Assembly: GCA_964585485.1 (NCBI GenBank)
Contig: CAZPDS010000066.1
Location: 1-13,295 of the forward strand
Origin: CALGYY01 sp964585485
GTDB lineage: Bacteria > Bacteroidota > Bacteroidia > Bacteroidales > CAIWKO01
Direction: 5' to 3'
Length of the DNA stretch: 13,295 nt
Within the stretch, counting starts at the first letter, position 1. Each line of letters starts with the position of its first letter. Position numbers and translations under genes: made by a program. Under the pieces are notes generated by a model. That model was not told where the DNA came from. It was given only the letters and a program-made list of their open reading frames with translations, and did not search any database. Positions 1 through 6,969 of this stretch are shown here, piece by piece.

Positions 1-236
1 GGCAAGGCGGCAATTGGGGCGCCACCAATGAAACAGGCTTTTCGGCACTGCCGGCCGGATGGAGGTCATATAGCGGCAACTTTTCTGACCTTGGTGGTGT
101 ATCTGGATTTTGGACATCAAGTGAAAGCAGTGCAACGATGGCGTATAATACTTATTTACAATGCAATACTATACAATCAATAAACATTCCGGCATACAAA
201 TATAGTGGCATGTCATTGCGCTGCATTAAAGATTAA
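1..236 (+). CDS. C-terminal fragment of a FISUMP-domain protein
   Basis: The frame beginning at base 3 is open from the window edge to a TAA at 234-236 and gives 77 residues; the start lies outside the window. The residues read GGNWGATNETGFSALPAGWR, then an SGNF-DLGG segment, FWTSSESS, and a terminal SLRCIKD. This is the characteristic ending of the FISUMP domain (Fibrobacter succinogenes major paralogous domain). That domain is common in large secreted or surface proteins of Bacteroidota and Fibrobacteres and resembles the formylglycine-enzyme/C-type-lectin-like fold. The molecular function is unknown. The next gene starts 21 bases downstream on the same strand, so the two could be cotranscribed. 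Domain recognition is firm because several motifs occur in order; the identity of the full-length protein cannot be judged. Confidence 0.8.
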   Translation, partial: QGGNWGATNETGFSALPAGWRSYSGNFSDLGGVSGFWTSSESSATMAYNTYLQCNTIQSINIPAYKYSGMSLRCIKD

Positions 237-257
237 TAACTAAATATCAGAATATTT

Positions 258-875
258 ATGAGAAAGTTTTACTTATTTATTGCCTATGTTCTTTGCATAC
301 AAGTTATTTCCTTCGCACAAGATACAGTAGTCCCTCCGTATGACTGGAAGTCTCATTTGATGGATCCTAATATCGACTATTTTGATATTCGTAAGAAGAC
401 ATTGGAATATTTAAGTCAATTTCCTGACTCGGTTGTTCGCCGGGAAAGGAAAATCTTCAACAGAGCCGATTATTTTTTAAGAAGCCGTGTCGGATCGCCT
501 GACACTTCCGTTCCTCGTTCAATATACAACTACAATAAGGCAATTTTGAGCAATATATACGGCAAAAATTTATGTCCAGGAACGAGTAATAATGCAAACT
601 GGGCGTTTATCGGGCCGGTCGTTAATGGCCATAATAGTGGGATTGTAATTTCCGTATACTCTCCGCCCAACTCGCCAAATACTGTACAAGCGAAATCGGT
701 TCCTGCATTCAAAAGTACTATAAATCTTCAACAAACCATTACGCTATCTGCGGCGCATCATCATGCGAATCCCCGCCATTTTGATCCTGCCGGAGTTCCA
801 CATCGCCAACGTCATACCGTTCGGCTAAGGTGGATACGTCGTCAGTGTTGGCTACCTGGCGCCGGTTTTATTTGA
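258..875 (+). pseudogene. Truncated secreted beta-propeller-type protein, N-terminal part
   Basis: The ATG at 258 opens a 205-codon frame with a clear signal peptide (residues 1-20: MRKF, hydrophobic core, cut probable at SFA-Q). Residues 29-50 (DWKSHLMDPNIDYFDIRKK) and 115-141 (WAFIGPVVNGHNSG-IVISVYSPPNSPN) match the pattern seen at the start of Bacteroidota secreted sortilin-like/propeller proteins: a W-x-x-x-MxDP-NFFD segment, then W-x-x-xGP...GRV-xxI...NPN. In such proteins the second segment is followed by hundreds of residues of propeller and a type IX sorting domain. Here, after about residue 160 (near base 738), the frame turns into low-quality sequence rich in H and R (AHHHANPRHF, RHTVRLRWIRRQCW) and stops at 875. 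I infer that the gene is a 5' remnant fused to unrelated DNA. A short intact secreted protein is possible but less likely. Confidence 0.6.
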
Positions 876-994
876 CCATCCGTCAAGGTTAATTATCAAT
901 ACCGATATTGGTCAAGGCAAATCGGCAGGGGTTGGAAATTTCACCGGTAGGTCCACGGGGGCACTCTACCATTGCCGCGTATACAGCGCGAGGA
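738..994. other. Rearranged or decayed region at a composition boundary
   Basis: Upstream of about 738 the DNA is AT-rich with A/T-ending codons; downstream it becomes GC-rich. Within this stretch the plus-strand frame offset by +1 from the 258-875 gene is open from 724 to a single TAA at 826-828. It then stays open to 1050, where it is already antisense to the thioesterase gene. Its first part uses strongly G/C-ending codons and reads RRIIMRIPAILILPEFHIAN and then VIPFG before the stop. I do not recognise this peptide. No complete gene, RNA gene or convincing terminator is visible between the convergent gene ends at 875 and 995. Confidence 0.4.
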
Positions 995-1450
995 CTACAA
1001 CAGACCGACTTTTTTCTTCCATTCAAGAAAGAAGGCAGGTGGCGTCAGCATAAGTTCGTTTTTGGCATTCAGGAAGACCTGAACGGAGGACCCTGTGCAG
1101 GCCACTTCGCCACTGTTTTTGCTGCGGATAATGAAATCAAAGCAGATTTTTGCAGCTTCCGTATCGCGGAAAATGGTTTCAATAACGGCTGTGTCGCCGT
1201 ATAATAGGGGGTGTTTGTATTCGCAATGCACCTGAACCAGCGGTGTAACAAAGCCTTCTTCCACAACCTTGAGATAACCCAACTGGTGTTTCGCGCCGAA
1301 AGCTTCACGTCCCTCTTCAAAATACTTCAGGTAGTGCCCGTGCCATACAATCCGCAGGGAATCCACCTCACTGAACCTTACAGATACTTCGTTAATTGAC
1401 GTTAGCTCTTTGTTATGCGTGCCAACGGGTATGTTCAGTCGTTTTTTCAT
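995..1450 (-). CDS. YbgC/4HBT-type acyl thioesterase
   Basis: A 151-residue single hotdog-fold protein of the 4-hydroxybenzoyl-CoA thioesterase/YbgC family, close to the family's usual length. The signature is at residues 24-47: VRFSEVDSLRIVWHGHYLKY followed by FEEGREA. Asp30 occupies the position of the catalytic aspartate, and the HGHYLKYFEE stretch matches the YHGNYLRYFE pattern of YbgC proteins. Known members hydrolyse acyl-CoA or acyl-ACP thioesters in the cytoplasm. It is the last gene of the eleven-gene block, 26 bases behind the ABC permease, which suggests it releases or edits the acyl chain made by the upstream ketosynthase/ketoreductase/ACP set. Substrate preference cannot be read from the sequence. 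Confidence 0.85.
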   Translation of the reverse strand: MKKRLNIPVGTHNKELTSINEVSVRFSEVDSLRIVWHGHYLKYFEEGREAFGAKHQLGYLKVVEEGFVTPLVQVHCEYKHPLLYGDTAVIETIFRDTEAAKICFDFIIRSKNSGEVACTGSSVQVFLNAKNELMLTPPAFFLEWKKKVGLL

Positions 1451-1476
1451 GAATGTCGATGGATCTGCATTTTCGC

Positions 1477-2763
1477 TTATTTCGCTTTTTTCAGTCGTTT
1501 ATAGACGAGCGCCAACAGGAAGCAGACGCCTGCGAATATCATCAATTTAATGAGGCGTGGGGCAATGGTAGCCAGATGAGCGTCGCGGATGAAAAGATCC
1601 TGAAAGGATTCATGCGCCCAGTACATGGGGGATAATTCACTGATATGTCTTACGCTGGCCGGCATCATGTAAGAGGGCATAAAAAGCCCGCCGACACTTG
1701 CCATGATGATCACCATGCTGGCGCCAAAGGCTGCGGCTTGTTGCTGCGTACTGGCCATCCCGCCGATCAGCAGCCCAAATGAAATAGCGGCCAGCGCTGA
1801 ACACATCACAAGGCAGGCGAGGGCCAGATAATCCTGTCCGATGACCAGTGCCGGAAGCCCCATCAGGGGAATCAGGTATATTCCCACGAACAACATAAGC
1901 AGAAATTGTAATACGGCGACCAGCATATAAACCGCCATTTTCCCGAAGAAAATCGTGTTGAAGGAGCCGGGCATGGAAATAAGCCTTAAGTAGGAACCTT
2001 CTTCTTTTTCTTTGATCAAACTGGAGCTTAGCGGAATAATAATAAAAAACATAGCGAAAAGTGTCCATGAGGGCACATTGTGCTGCACTGAGTTAGGCAC
2101 GATAGTGGCCTCGGGCTCGGAAGCGTAGGTCTCGTTGTAGATCACGGTCTCCGGGTAGTCGGACTTAAATTCCACGCCTTCGGGGAGCATCATGTTTAGA
2201 ATTTCGGCATACATGCGGTACACCATATGTGCTTCGGTGCGCACGGAATGTTCTGCAACCATGGCTGAGATGGCCGTGCGGGAGGTTGCGCGCAGACCGG
2301 GGTCATAAAATACAGCAATGTCAACCGAATCGTAAATGGTATCTTTTGGACATTCTGGAAACATTCCGATTTTATAAAACGATTTTTTTACCGCGGCATT
2401 GGCGTTGCTGCGAAGCGTGTCGGAAGCGCCTTCGGGGAGAACGATGCCGACCTGATAATCACCAGCTGCGACCAGGCTGTGCGCCATTTCCGGGCTTACC
2501 GTATCGCCATCAATGATTTCTACGAGGTCAAAATTTCCCGATTGCAGGATGCCATCCCTGATTTTTTGGCTGAGCGTGTCGCGGTCGTGATCTACCAGGA
2601 GGACCGGGATGCGGTTATCGTTCATTACATTGAGGGCGGCATCCATAACAATGGACATGATGAAAACGAGAGCGACGGGCATGAGGAACAACAGCATCAT
2701 ACCGGCTTTGTCGCGCACTATTAGCAAAAGTTCTTTAACGGTGCTGGCAATAAAACGTCTCAT
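1477..2763 (-). CDS. ABC-2 type transporter permease
   Basis: A 428-residue inner-membrane protein with the ABC-2 exporter layout. It has one N-terminal transmembrane helix (about 22-42), a large mostly polar domain of about 190 residues expected on the periplasmic side, then five helices (about 233-250, 274-300, 311-336, 345-365, 405-421). The conserved cytoplasmic loop after the second helix reads IKEKEEGSYLRLISMPGS, typical of ABC2_membrane_3 proteins, where it docks to the ATPase. It begins 14 bases after the ATPase gene and surely forms the exporter with it. Families of this architecture export lipids, polyketides or drugs. Given the neighbours, the likely cargo is the acylated product of this cluster (inference). 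Confidence 0.9.
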   Translation of the reverse strand: MRRFIASTVKELLLIVRDKAGMMLLFLMPVALVFIMSIVMDAALNVMNDNRIPVLLVDHDRDTLSQKIRDGILQSGNFDLVEIIDGDTVSPEMAHSLVAAGDYQVGIVLPEGASDTLRSNANAAVKKSFYKIGMFPECPKDTIYDSVDIAVFYDPGLRATSRTAISAMVAEHSVRTEAHMVYRMYAEILNMMLPEGVEFKSDYPETVIYNETYASEPEATIVPNSVQHNVPSWTLFAMFFIIIPLSSSLIKEKEEGSYLRLISMPGSFNTIFFGKMAVYMLVAVLQFLLMLFVGIYLIPLMGLPALVIGQDYLALACLVMCSALAAISFGLLIGGMASTQQQAAAFGASMVIIMASVGGLFMPSYMMPASVRHISELSPMYWAHESFQDLFIRDAHLATIAPRLIKLMIFAGVCFLLALVYKRLKKAK

Positions 2764-2777
2764 AGCTTTTTCTTTAA

Positions 2778-3530
2778 TTAATCACGAATATCTTTTCCGG
2801 TGAGGCGCAGGAAAAGATCTTCCAGGTTGGCACAGGGTGAAATACCCCGCACCAGATCTTTTGGAATGCCGGTGCTGATTACTTTTCCATCGTCAACGAT
2901 GGCCACGCGGGTACAGAGTTTTTCGGCTTCTTCAAGATAGTGTGAGCTGTAAATAATGGTGGTGCCTTGTTGGTGTAAAAAGTTCAGGTATTCGATGATC
3001 ATGTTGCGCGATTGCACATCTACGCCCACGGTCGGTTCGTCGAGGAACAGTATTTTGGGCCGGTGGAGAATGCCGGCCACTAAATTGATGCGGCGTTTCA
3101 TGCCTCCGGAGTATTTCCCGACAAGTCGCCCGGCCTTATCCTCAAGTCCTACGAGTTTCAGGCATTCCGTGATCCGGTCGCGCAGTACCCGCCCGTGAAG
3201 CCCGTACATCTGTCCAATAAACCGAAGGTTCTCCCGGGCTGAGAGGGTGGGGTAGAGGGCGATTTCCTGCGGAACCACGCCAATGATGCGCTTGATTTTT
3301 TCCCGGCCGGTACGTATGGAATGACCGTCAATGCTAGCGGTTCCGTGCGTTGGGGGGAATAATCCGCACAGGATGGAAATCGTGGTGGTCTTCCCGGCGC
3401 CATTGGGTCCTAACAGACCGAAAATTTCGTTTTCCCTGATGTTCAGGCTTAAGTGATCCACAGAAGGTTCATGGTTGCCTTTATAAACTTTCGTAAGATC
3501 CTTTATTTCGATGATGTTCTGTTCGCTCAT
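2778..3530 (-). CDS. ABC transporter ATP-binding protein (exporter type)
   Basis: A 250-residue cytoplasmic ATPase with all nucleotide-binding motifs: Walker A GPNGAGKTT (41-49), Q-loop VVPQE (Gln88), signature YSGGMKRR (140-147), Walker B ILFLDEP (160-166), D-loop, and switch His197 in SSHYLEEAE. The sequence resembles the DrrA/CcmA-like branch that pairs with ABC-2 permeases. Its ATG (3530-3528) shares one base with the TAA stop of the BtrH-domain gene (TAATG), indicating translational coupling. The pair with the next gene should power export of a hydrophobic product. Functional class is certain; the substrate is inferred only from context. Confidence 0.95.
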   Translation of the reverse strand: MSEQNIIEIKDLTKVYKGNHEPSVDHLSLNIRENEIFGLLGPNGAGKTTTISILCGLFPPTHGTASIDGHSIRTGREKIKRIIGVVPQEIALYPTLSARENLRFIGQMYGLHGRVLRDRITECLKLVGLEDKAGRLVGKYSGGMKRRINLVAGILHRPKILFLDEPTVGVDVQSRNMIIEYLNFLHQQGTTIIYSSHYLEEAEKLCTRVAIVDDGKVISTGIPKDLVRGISPCANLEDLFLRLTGKDIRD

Positions 3531-4543
3531 TACATCTTATAGTGAGTCCGTAAATGCGTTTTGAGATCGTTGAGAAGCCGTTCCTCAAGATCGGCAATTT
3601 CCCATAGCATATCACCCAGGGCGTCGTAAGTGACTTCGGGACCCGAGCGTTCTTTACAATTGCGGGCGCCCTGGTAGCTGAATGCACGCCATTTGGCGGC
3701 AATATCGTTGACGCGTGTGGCAAAATCCCTGAATTTTGGATCGTTCAGAATGCGCTCAGCTTCGAGCATGAAGGCGGCAAAAATGTAGCGGTAACCGCAG
3801 CCACCCGTGCCGACTTCTTCCTGCATCAGAATCAACTGGCCTAAATTCCGGGAGGCCATTTTGTCACCCAATTTTACCGGCCATTTCCGAATTCGTTTCG
3901 ACAGAAAGCGCAGGCCCCGGATCCCGACCATCCAAAAGGGCGGGGTCATTTCATAAATAACCTTTTTAATGCCTTTCAGAACCGCGCTCCGGTAGTCTAC
4001 CTTTTCAGGAACGCTGGTAATATAGTACATGCGGCCTTTCGGGTTGAAATCCCCGTTGGGGTAGCGAACCCTCATGAGCTCCTCGCGCGTGAGCATGTGC
4101 TCGCCCGGAACAATGGAATCACCAACATAATAATTATTGCCTTCTTTACCATATACTACCATGTTGTGCATATTGTAGTGCATGCGGTATTCAGCGGGAA
4201 AGAAGGGGAGGTTGTAGACGCCCACTTGCAGGCCTACCGGCTTGCCCGCCTCAAGAACCTTGTCCAGTTCCCGCATCGATTCTTCCGGATCTTTATAACG
4301 CTTTCTGAAATATCCAAGGCCGAGATGCTTACAGGTTCTTGTGAACACCTTGCCGGGCATGGCCCGGAAGGTGGTTACCGGCATGTAGTTCATTTTCAGA
4401 AACGGCAAATGGCCAAAGTAGAGCCCGGCCCCAATACCAAACGCCAGCGGCTCATTCATGTCGAGACCATAGTAGCGGAGCATATTGGTGGTGGCACCAC
4501 TTTCGCAATGCGCTGAAGCTTTGGCTTCAAAGTCTAATTTCAT
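3530..4543 (-). CDS. BtrH N-terminal-domain protein, putative acyl-ACP transferase
   Basis: A 337-residue protein starting at the ATG at 4543; a TTG one codon upstream also lies in frame, but the ATG sits in a TGATG stop/start overlap with the preceding gene. Residues 11-30 (AHCESGATTNMLRYYGLDMN) followed by an AFGIGAGLYFG segment are the hallmark of the BtrH_N fold, a papain/C39-like module. Cys13, His126 (in MHNMVVYG) and Asp142 (in YVGDS) are a plausible Cys-His-Asp triad. The C-terminal half is helical and resembles the domain of unknown function usually attached to BtrH_N. BtrH itself moves an acyl group from an ACP to the aminoglycoside in butirosin synthesis. Here an acyl transfer from the cluster's own ACP to an amine or hydroxyl acceptor is a reasonable but unproven role. 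Confidence 0.8.
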   Translation of the reverse strand: MKLDFEAKASAHCESGATTNMLRYYGLDMNEPLAFGIGAGLYFGHLPFLKMNYMPVTTFRAMPGKVFTRTCKHLGLGYFRKRYKDPEESMRELDKVLEAGKPVGLQVGVYNLPFFPAEYRMHYNMHNMVVYGKEGNNYYVGDSIVPGEHMLTREELMRVRYPNGDFNPKGRMYYITSVPEKVDYRSAVLKGIKKVIYEMTPPFWMVGIRGLRFLSKRIRKWPVKLGDKMASRNLGQLILMQEEVGTGGCGYRYIFAAFMLEAERILNDPKFRDFATRVNDIAAKWRAFSYQGARNCKERSGPEVTYDALGDMLWEIADLEERLLNDLKTHLRTHYKM

Positions 4544-4986
4544 CAATTGTCGTTTTTAGTTTCGTTTTTTAGTCGTTCTTCCAGCTGGCTTAGTTCCTCA
4601 ATGGTGATTTGAAAAGCATCGGCATAGCGTTGCAGTTTCTGTTGCGATAATTTGCGGAAGTTTCGGGGTCTCATGTGACGTTTCACCCGCCAGGTGGACA
4701 AACCGACGCACTGCCCACAAAGCTTAGGATCCATGATGCACTTTACGATGTAATAACCGATGGGGCTCAATGTTCCGTTCAGCACCTCTTGCCGGGCGCT
4801 TTCAATCCGCTCCTGTACAATGATCCAGGTTTGTGTTGCGATGATGTCCTTGGCCCCCCAATTCTGGACCATTTTTTCTTCCCAGTGGCCATCTTGATTA
4901 ATGGAGTAATGAAGAATTTCGAAATCGGATTTTATTTCACCGTCCGAAATCTCAACATCTTGTCGCTTGGTGTTGTCTTCAGTCAT
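4543..4986 (-). CDS. Small HTH-like protein of unknown function
   Basis: A 147-residue soluble protein with an acidic N-terminus and a basic C-terminal half. Residues about 85-136 contain LCGQCVGLSTWRVKRHMR, a FRKLSQQKLQRYADAF segment, then QITIEELSQLE. The ending YADAFQITIEEL resembles the last helices of XRE/Cro-type helix-turn-helix domains (compare L-x-K-A-L-x-I-S-x-E-E-L). I recall similar uncharacterised proteins near lipid/pigment clusters of Bacteroidota but cannot verify that here. It has its own TAACTTTG box upstream (5018-5025), and its TGA overlaps the BtrH-domain start by one base. It could be a local regulator, or a small accessory protein that borrowed the fold; the DNA-binding role is inference only. 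Confidence 0.7.
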   Translation of the reverse strand: MTEDNTKRQDVEISDGEIKSDFEILHYSINQDGHWEEKMVQNWGAKDIIATQTWIIVQERIESARQEVLNGTLSPIGYYIVKCIMDPKLCGQCVGLSTWRVKRHMRPRNFRKLSQQKLQRYADAFQITIEELSQLEERLKNETKNDN

Positions 4987-5017
4987 ATATAGTTTAGGTG
5001 TAGGTGAAAAGCGGCTG

Positions 5018-5025
5018 CAAAGTTA
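5018..5025 (-). promoter_or_regulatory. Bacteroidota-type -7 box (TAACTTTG)
   Basis: On the minus strand the sequence reads TGTAACTTTGCAGCC, an exact match to TAnnTTTGCA, 31 bases before the ATG at 4986 and just after the hotdog gene's stop. No clear TTG/TTTG -33 element is visible at the usual distance. It probably drives a sub-operon of HTH-like protein, BtrH-domain protein, ABC exporter and thioesterase. The same TAACTTTGCAG string recurs before the ACP gene. Confidence 0.55.
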
Positions 5026-5032
5026 CACATTT

Positions 5033-5458
5033 TTAGCCTCTTTTCAGGAAGATCTTCATCTCGCATTCGGCAACCAGACGACCCTGAAAAAATACACAGC
5101 CGCGAATCAGGGTGGCGTCCATCACCTGGTACTCCACCGTAATCTCCGTGGTAAGGTCGCTGTAGACCTCCGGCAAAAAGTGAATCACCAGATTTTTAAT
5201 GGCACCGATAAATCCGATAGGGACTTCCTGTTCTCCTTGATTCCGGCTGTGGTAGCCAGCACCCAGCGCCGCCGACTGTGCAATGTGTTCAATAATGCCC
5301 GGTTCACGGAAAAGACCGTCCTGCACAAAAATATTGTCGGGACTTACCGTGAGCCCGGTGGTTGTTTTGCCGTCTTCCGCGGAAATGAGTTTATCCACCA
5401 TTACAATGGGCGGACGCTGTGGAATCATCTCGAGAATTTGTTCACCTTGCAGTATCAT
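5033..5458 (-). CDS. FabZ-like hotdog protein (3-hydroxyacyl-ACP dehydratase family)
   Basis: A 141-residue single-domain hotdog protein aligned in pattern with FabZ. IPQRPPIVMVDKL (12-24) replaces FabZ's LPHRYPFLLVDRV, EPGIIEHIAQSAAL (52-65) matches PGVLIIEAMAQ, and IGFIGAIKNLVIHFLP fits the central strand region. Glu57 is kept, but the FabZ GHFPG segment carrying the catalytic His is replaced by DGLFREPG (47-54), so that His is missing. Related divergent hotdog proteins accompany aryl-polyene and flexirubin clusters. Expected role: dehydration of 3-hydroxyacyl-ACP made by the FabG-like enzyme, or a non-catalytic or alternative hotdog activity. Its gene follows a 139-base gap holding a heptameric repeat, the largest gap inside the block. 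Confidence 0.8.
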   Translation of the reverse strand: MILQGEQILEMIPQRPPIVMVDKLISAEDGKTTTGLTVSPDNIFVQDGLFREPGIIEHIAQSAALGAGYHSRNQGEQEVPIGFIGAIKNLVIHFLPEVYSDLTTEITVEYQVMDATLIRGCVFFQGRLVAECEMKIFLKRG

Positions 5459-5473
5459 GTTTGTAGTTAGTTA

Positions 5474-5535
5474 GTCGATAGTCGATAGTCGATAGTCGTT
5501 GGTCGATAGTCGATAGTCGATAGTCGAAGTCGATC
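5474..5535. repeat. Heptanucleotide tandem repeat (GTCGATA)n
   Basis: Nine consecutive units in 7-base register, six of them exact GTCGATA (5474, 5481, 5488, 5502, 5509, 5516); the other three are degenerate (GTCGTTG at 5495, the 6-base GTCGAA at 5523, GTCGATC at 5529). The array ends 16 bases before the ATG of the hotdog gene, so it lies in that gene's 5' region. The surrounding gap 5459-5597 shows no ORF and no TAnnTTTG box. Confidence 0.9.
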
Positions 5536-5597
5536 GGTATTTATTAAATTATTTGATGATCGTGGATGATAGATGTTTGTATTTAGCAGCGCGGTTT

Positions 5598-6968
5598 TTA
5601 GCTGATGAGGTATTCCCAGAGTGGGCCTTTTTTATTGCGTTTTTCTCTGATCTTGTTGGTGATGGCGGTCGTGTCTTCGTCGGGGAATACCCAGCGGCGT
5701 CCGGTTGCTTTCGCCCTTTCTTTCAGGCTGTCGAGCTGAACCTCCTGGCTGATGTAATATTTCGGTTCGATCAGGTCGTCGGTGTCGCTGATGACGCCTT
5801 CTTTTACGGCAATGTGGTAAAGCGGCGTGCCGGGATAAATCCGCATGCCGACAAAGGGAAAGAAAACCGTTTGCGGAATGAGTTTGGAATTTTCGAAGGT
5901 TTCGTTCACGGTTTCATCGGTTTCACCGTAACCCGCCAGGATCAAAAAGTGGGCGTAGTCGATGTCCAGCCGCCGGCAGATGTCGGATTGTTCAATGATA
6001 TCGGCGACCGTGAAGTGTTTGCCGTAGTTGATCAGGGTACGGTCGCTTATGGCTTCGGTGCCAAATTCTACATGAACGAGCCCGGACTTTTTAAATAAGG
6101 CCATGGTTTTTTCGTCCATGCCGCGGGGGGAGAAATAGGCGCCCCAGCGAATGTTCACGCCGGAATGAATTAAGCGGTTTGCCAACTCCTCGTTATAGGC
6201 GGGCTGCATGTTAAAGACCGAGTCGGTGAAGAAAACATAGTCGATGCCATGACTTTTTTTCAGTCGCAGCAAAGCATCCACGACTTTTTCGGCGTCAAGA
6301 GTTCGAACGGTGTGCCCTTCGATGACCGGATAGGTGCAGTAGATGCAATGATAGGGGCAGCCTCGTTTTGTCTGAATGTTCAGCATACCGCTATTTTTCC
6401 AGTAGTATTCCACGAGTTGGTCATCGAAACGGAGGTTCGGGCAGGTGTAGTGAGAACGTTCGCGGTTAAAATGCAACTGACCATGCTGAGGGTAGAGCAG
6501 GCCTTCAATGGCATGGGGCGAGCTTCCGCTCTCAAGCGCCTGAATAAGTTGTAAGAGCGATATTTCACCTTCGCCGGAAACGGCGAAATCGGGCTGAAGC
6601 AGGGCGAAGAGCTTTTCCGGAAAAATTGAGAATCCGGCACCGCCGATAATGGTGATGTGAGGCAGCGAATAGCGGGTACGTACCGTTTCCATGATGGAGG
6701 TATAGCCTCCAATGAAATTCACCGGATCGTAGGAGTTAACCCCGTCGATATTCCGAATTGATACGGCAATGTAGTCCGGTTTGTATTCATTTAGAAAGGT
6801 CGCAAATTCGGCCTCATTCCCCATGTTGAAATCAAAGGATCGGATGTCATAATCGGGCAGGTGCTCCTTGAGAAAGGTCGTAAGATAAGCCACCCCCAAA
6901 GGGTACACGGGATAGGGGGTTGTGTGCCGGTTGGCGGAAACAAGGAGTATGCGTGGGTGATTTTTCAT
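5598..6968 (-). CDS. B12-binding-domain radical SAM protein
   Basis: A 456-residue enzyme with two modules. Residues 1-150 form a Rossmann-like cobalamin-binding domain (RILLVSANRHTTPYPVYPLG, IAVSIRNIDG, ITIIGGAGFSIFPEKLF, SGEGE at 131-135). Residues about 195-400 form a radical SAM TIM barrel with the cluster motif RGCPYHCIYC (Cys204, Cys208, Cys211), then FFTDSVFN, EFGTEAIS and an AGYGET motif. The DxHxxG motif that supplies a lower His ligand to B12 is not seen, as in many class B methylases. Family members methylate unactivated carbons or join or cyclise chains, and several act on lipids. One base separates it from the acyltransferase gene. I infer that it modifies the acyl or lipid product of this cluster; methylation versus C-C coupling cannot be told from sequence. 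Confidence 0.88.
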   Translation of the reverse strand: MKNHPRILLVSANRHTTPYPVYPLGVAYLTTFLKEHLPDYDIRSFDFNMGNEAEFATFLNEYKPDYIAVSIRNIDGVNSYDPVNFIGGYTSIMETVRTRYSLPHITIIGGAGFSIFPEKLFALLQPDFAVSGEGEISLLQLIQALESGSSPHAIEGLLYPQHGQLHFNRERSHYTCPNLRFDDQLVEYYWKNSGMLNIQTKRGCPYHCIYCTYPVIEGHTVRTLDAEKVVDALLRLKKSHGIDYVFFTDSVFNMQPAYNEELANRLIHSGVNIRWGAYFSPRGMDEKTMALFKKSGLVHVEFGTEAISDRTLINYGKHFTVADIIEQSDICRRLDIDYAHFLILAGYGETDETVNETFENSKLIPQTVFFPFVGMRIYPGTPLYHIAVKEGVISDTDDLIEPKYYISQEVQLDSLKERAKATGRRWVFPDEDTTAITNKIREKRNKKGPLWEYLIS

Positions 6969-6969
6969 G

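Noticed and set aside
4544..4546. TTG start for the BtrH-domain gene
   Set aside because: The adjacent ATG at 4543 in a TGATG overlap is a better start and loses only one residue.
4967..5470. A 167-codon plus-strand open frame over the hotdog gene
   Set aside because: It is antisense to the 5033-5458 hotdog gene, which has clear FabZ-like motifs; the plus-strand translation shows no family pattern.
5553..6098. A 181-codon plus-strand frame over the end of the radical SAM gene
   Set aside because: It is a shadow of the GC-rich minus-strand radical SAM gene, whose motifs are unambiguous.
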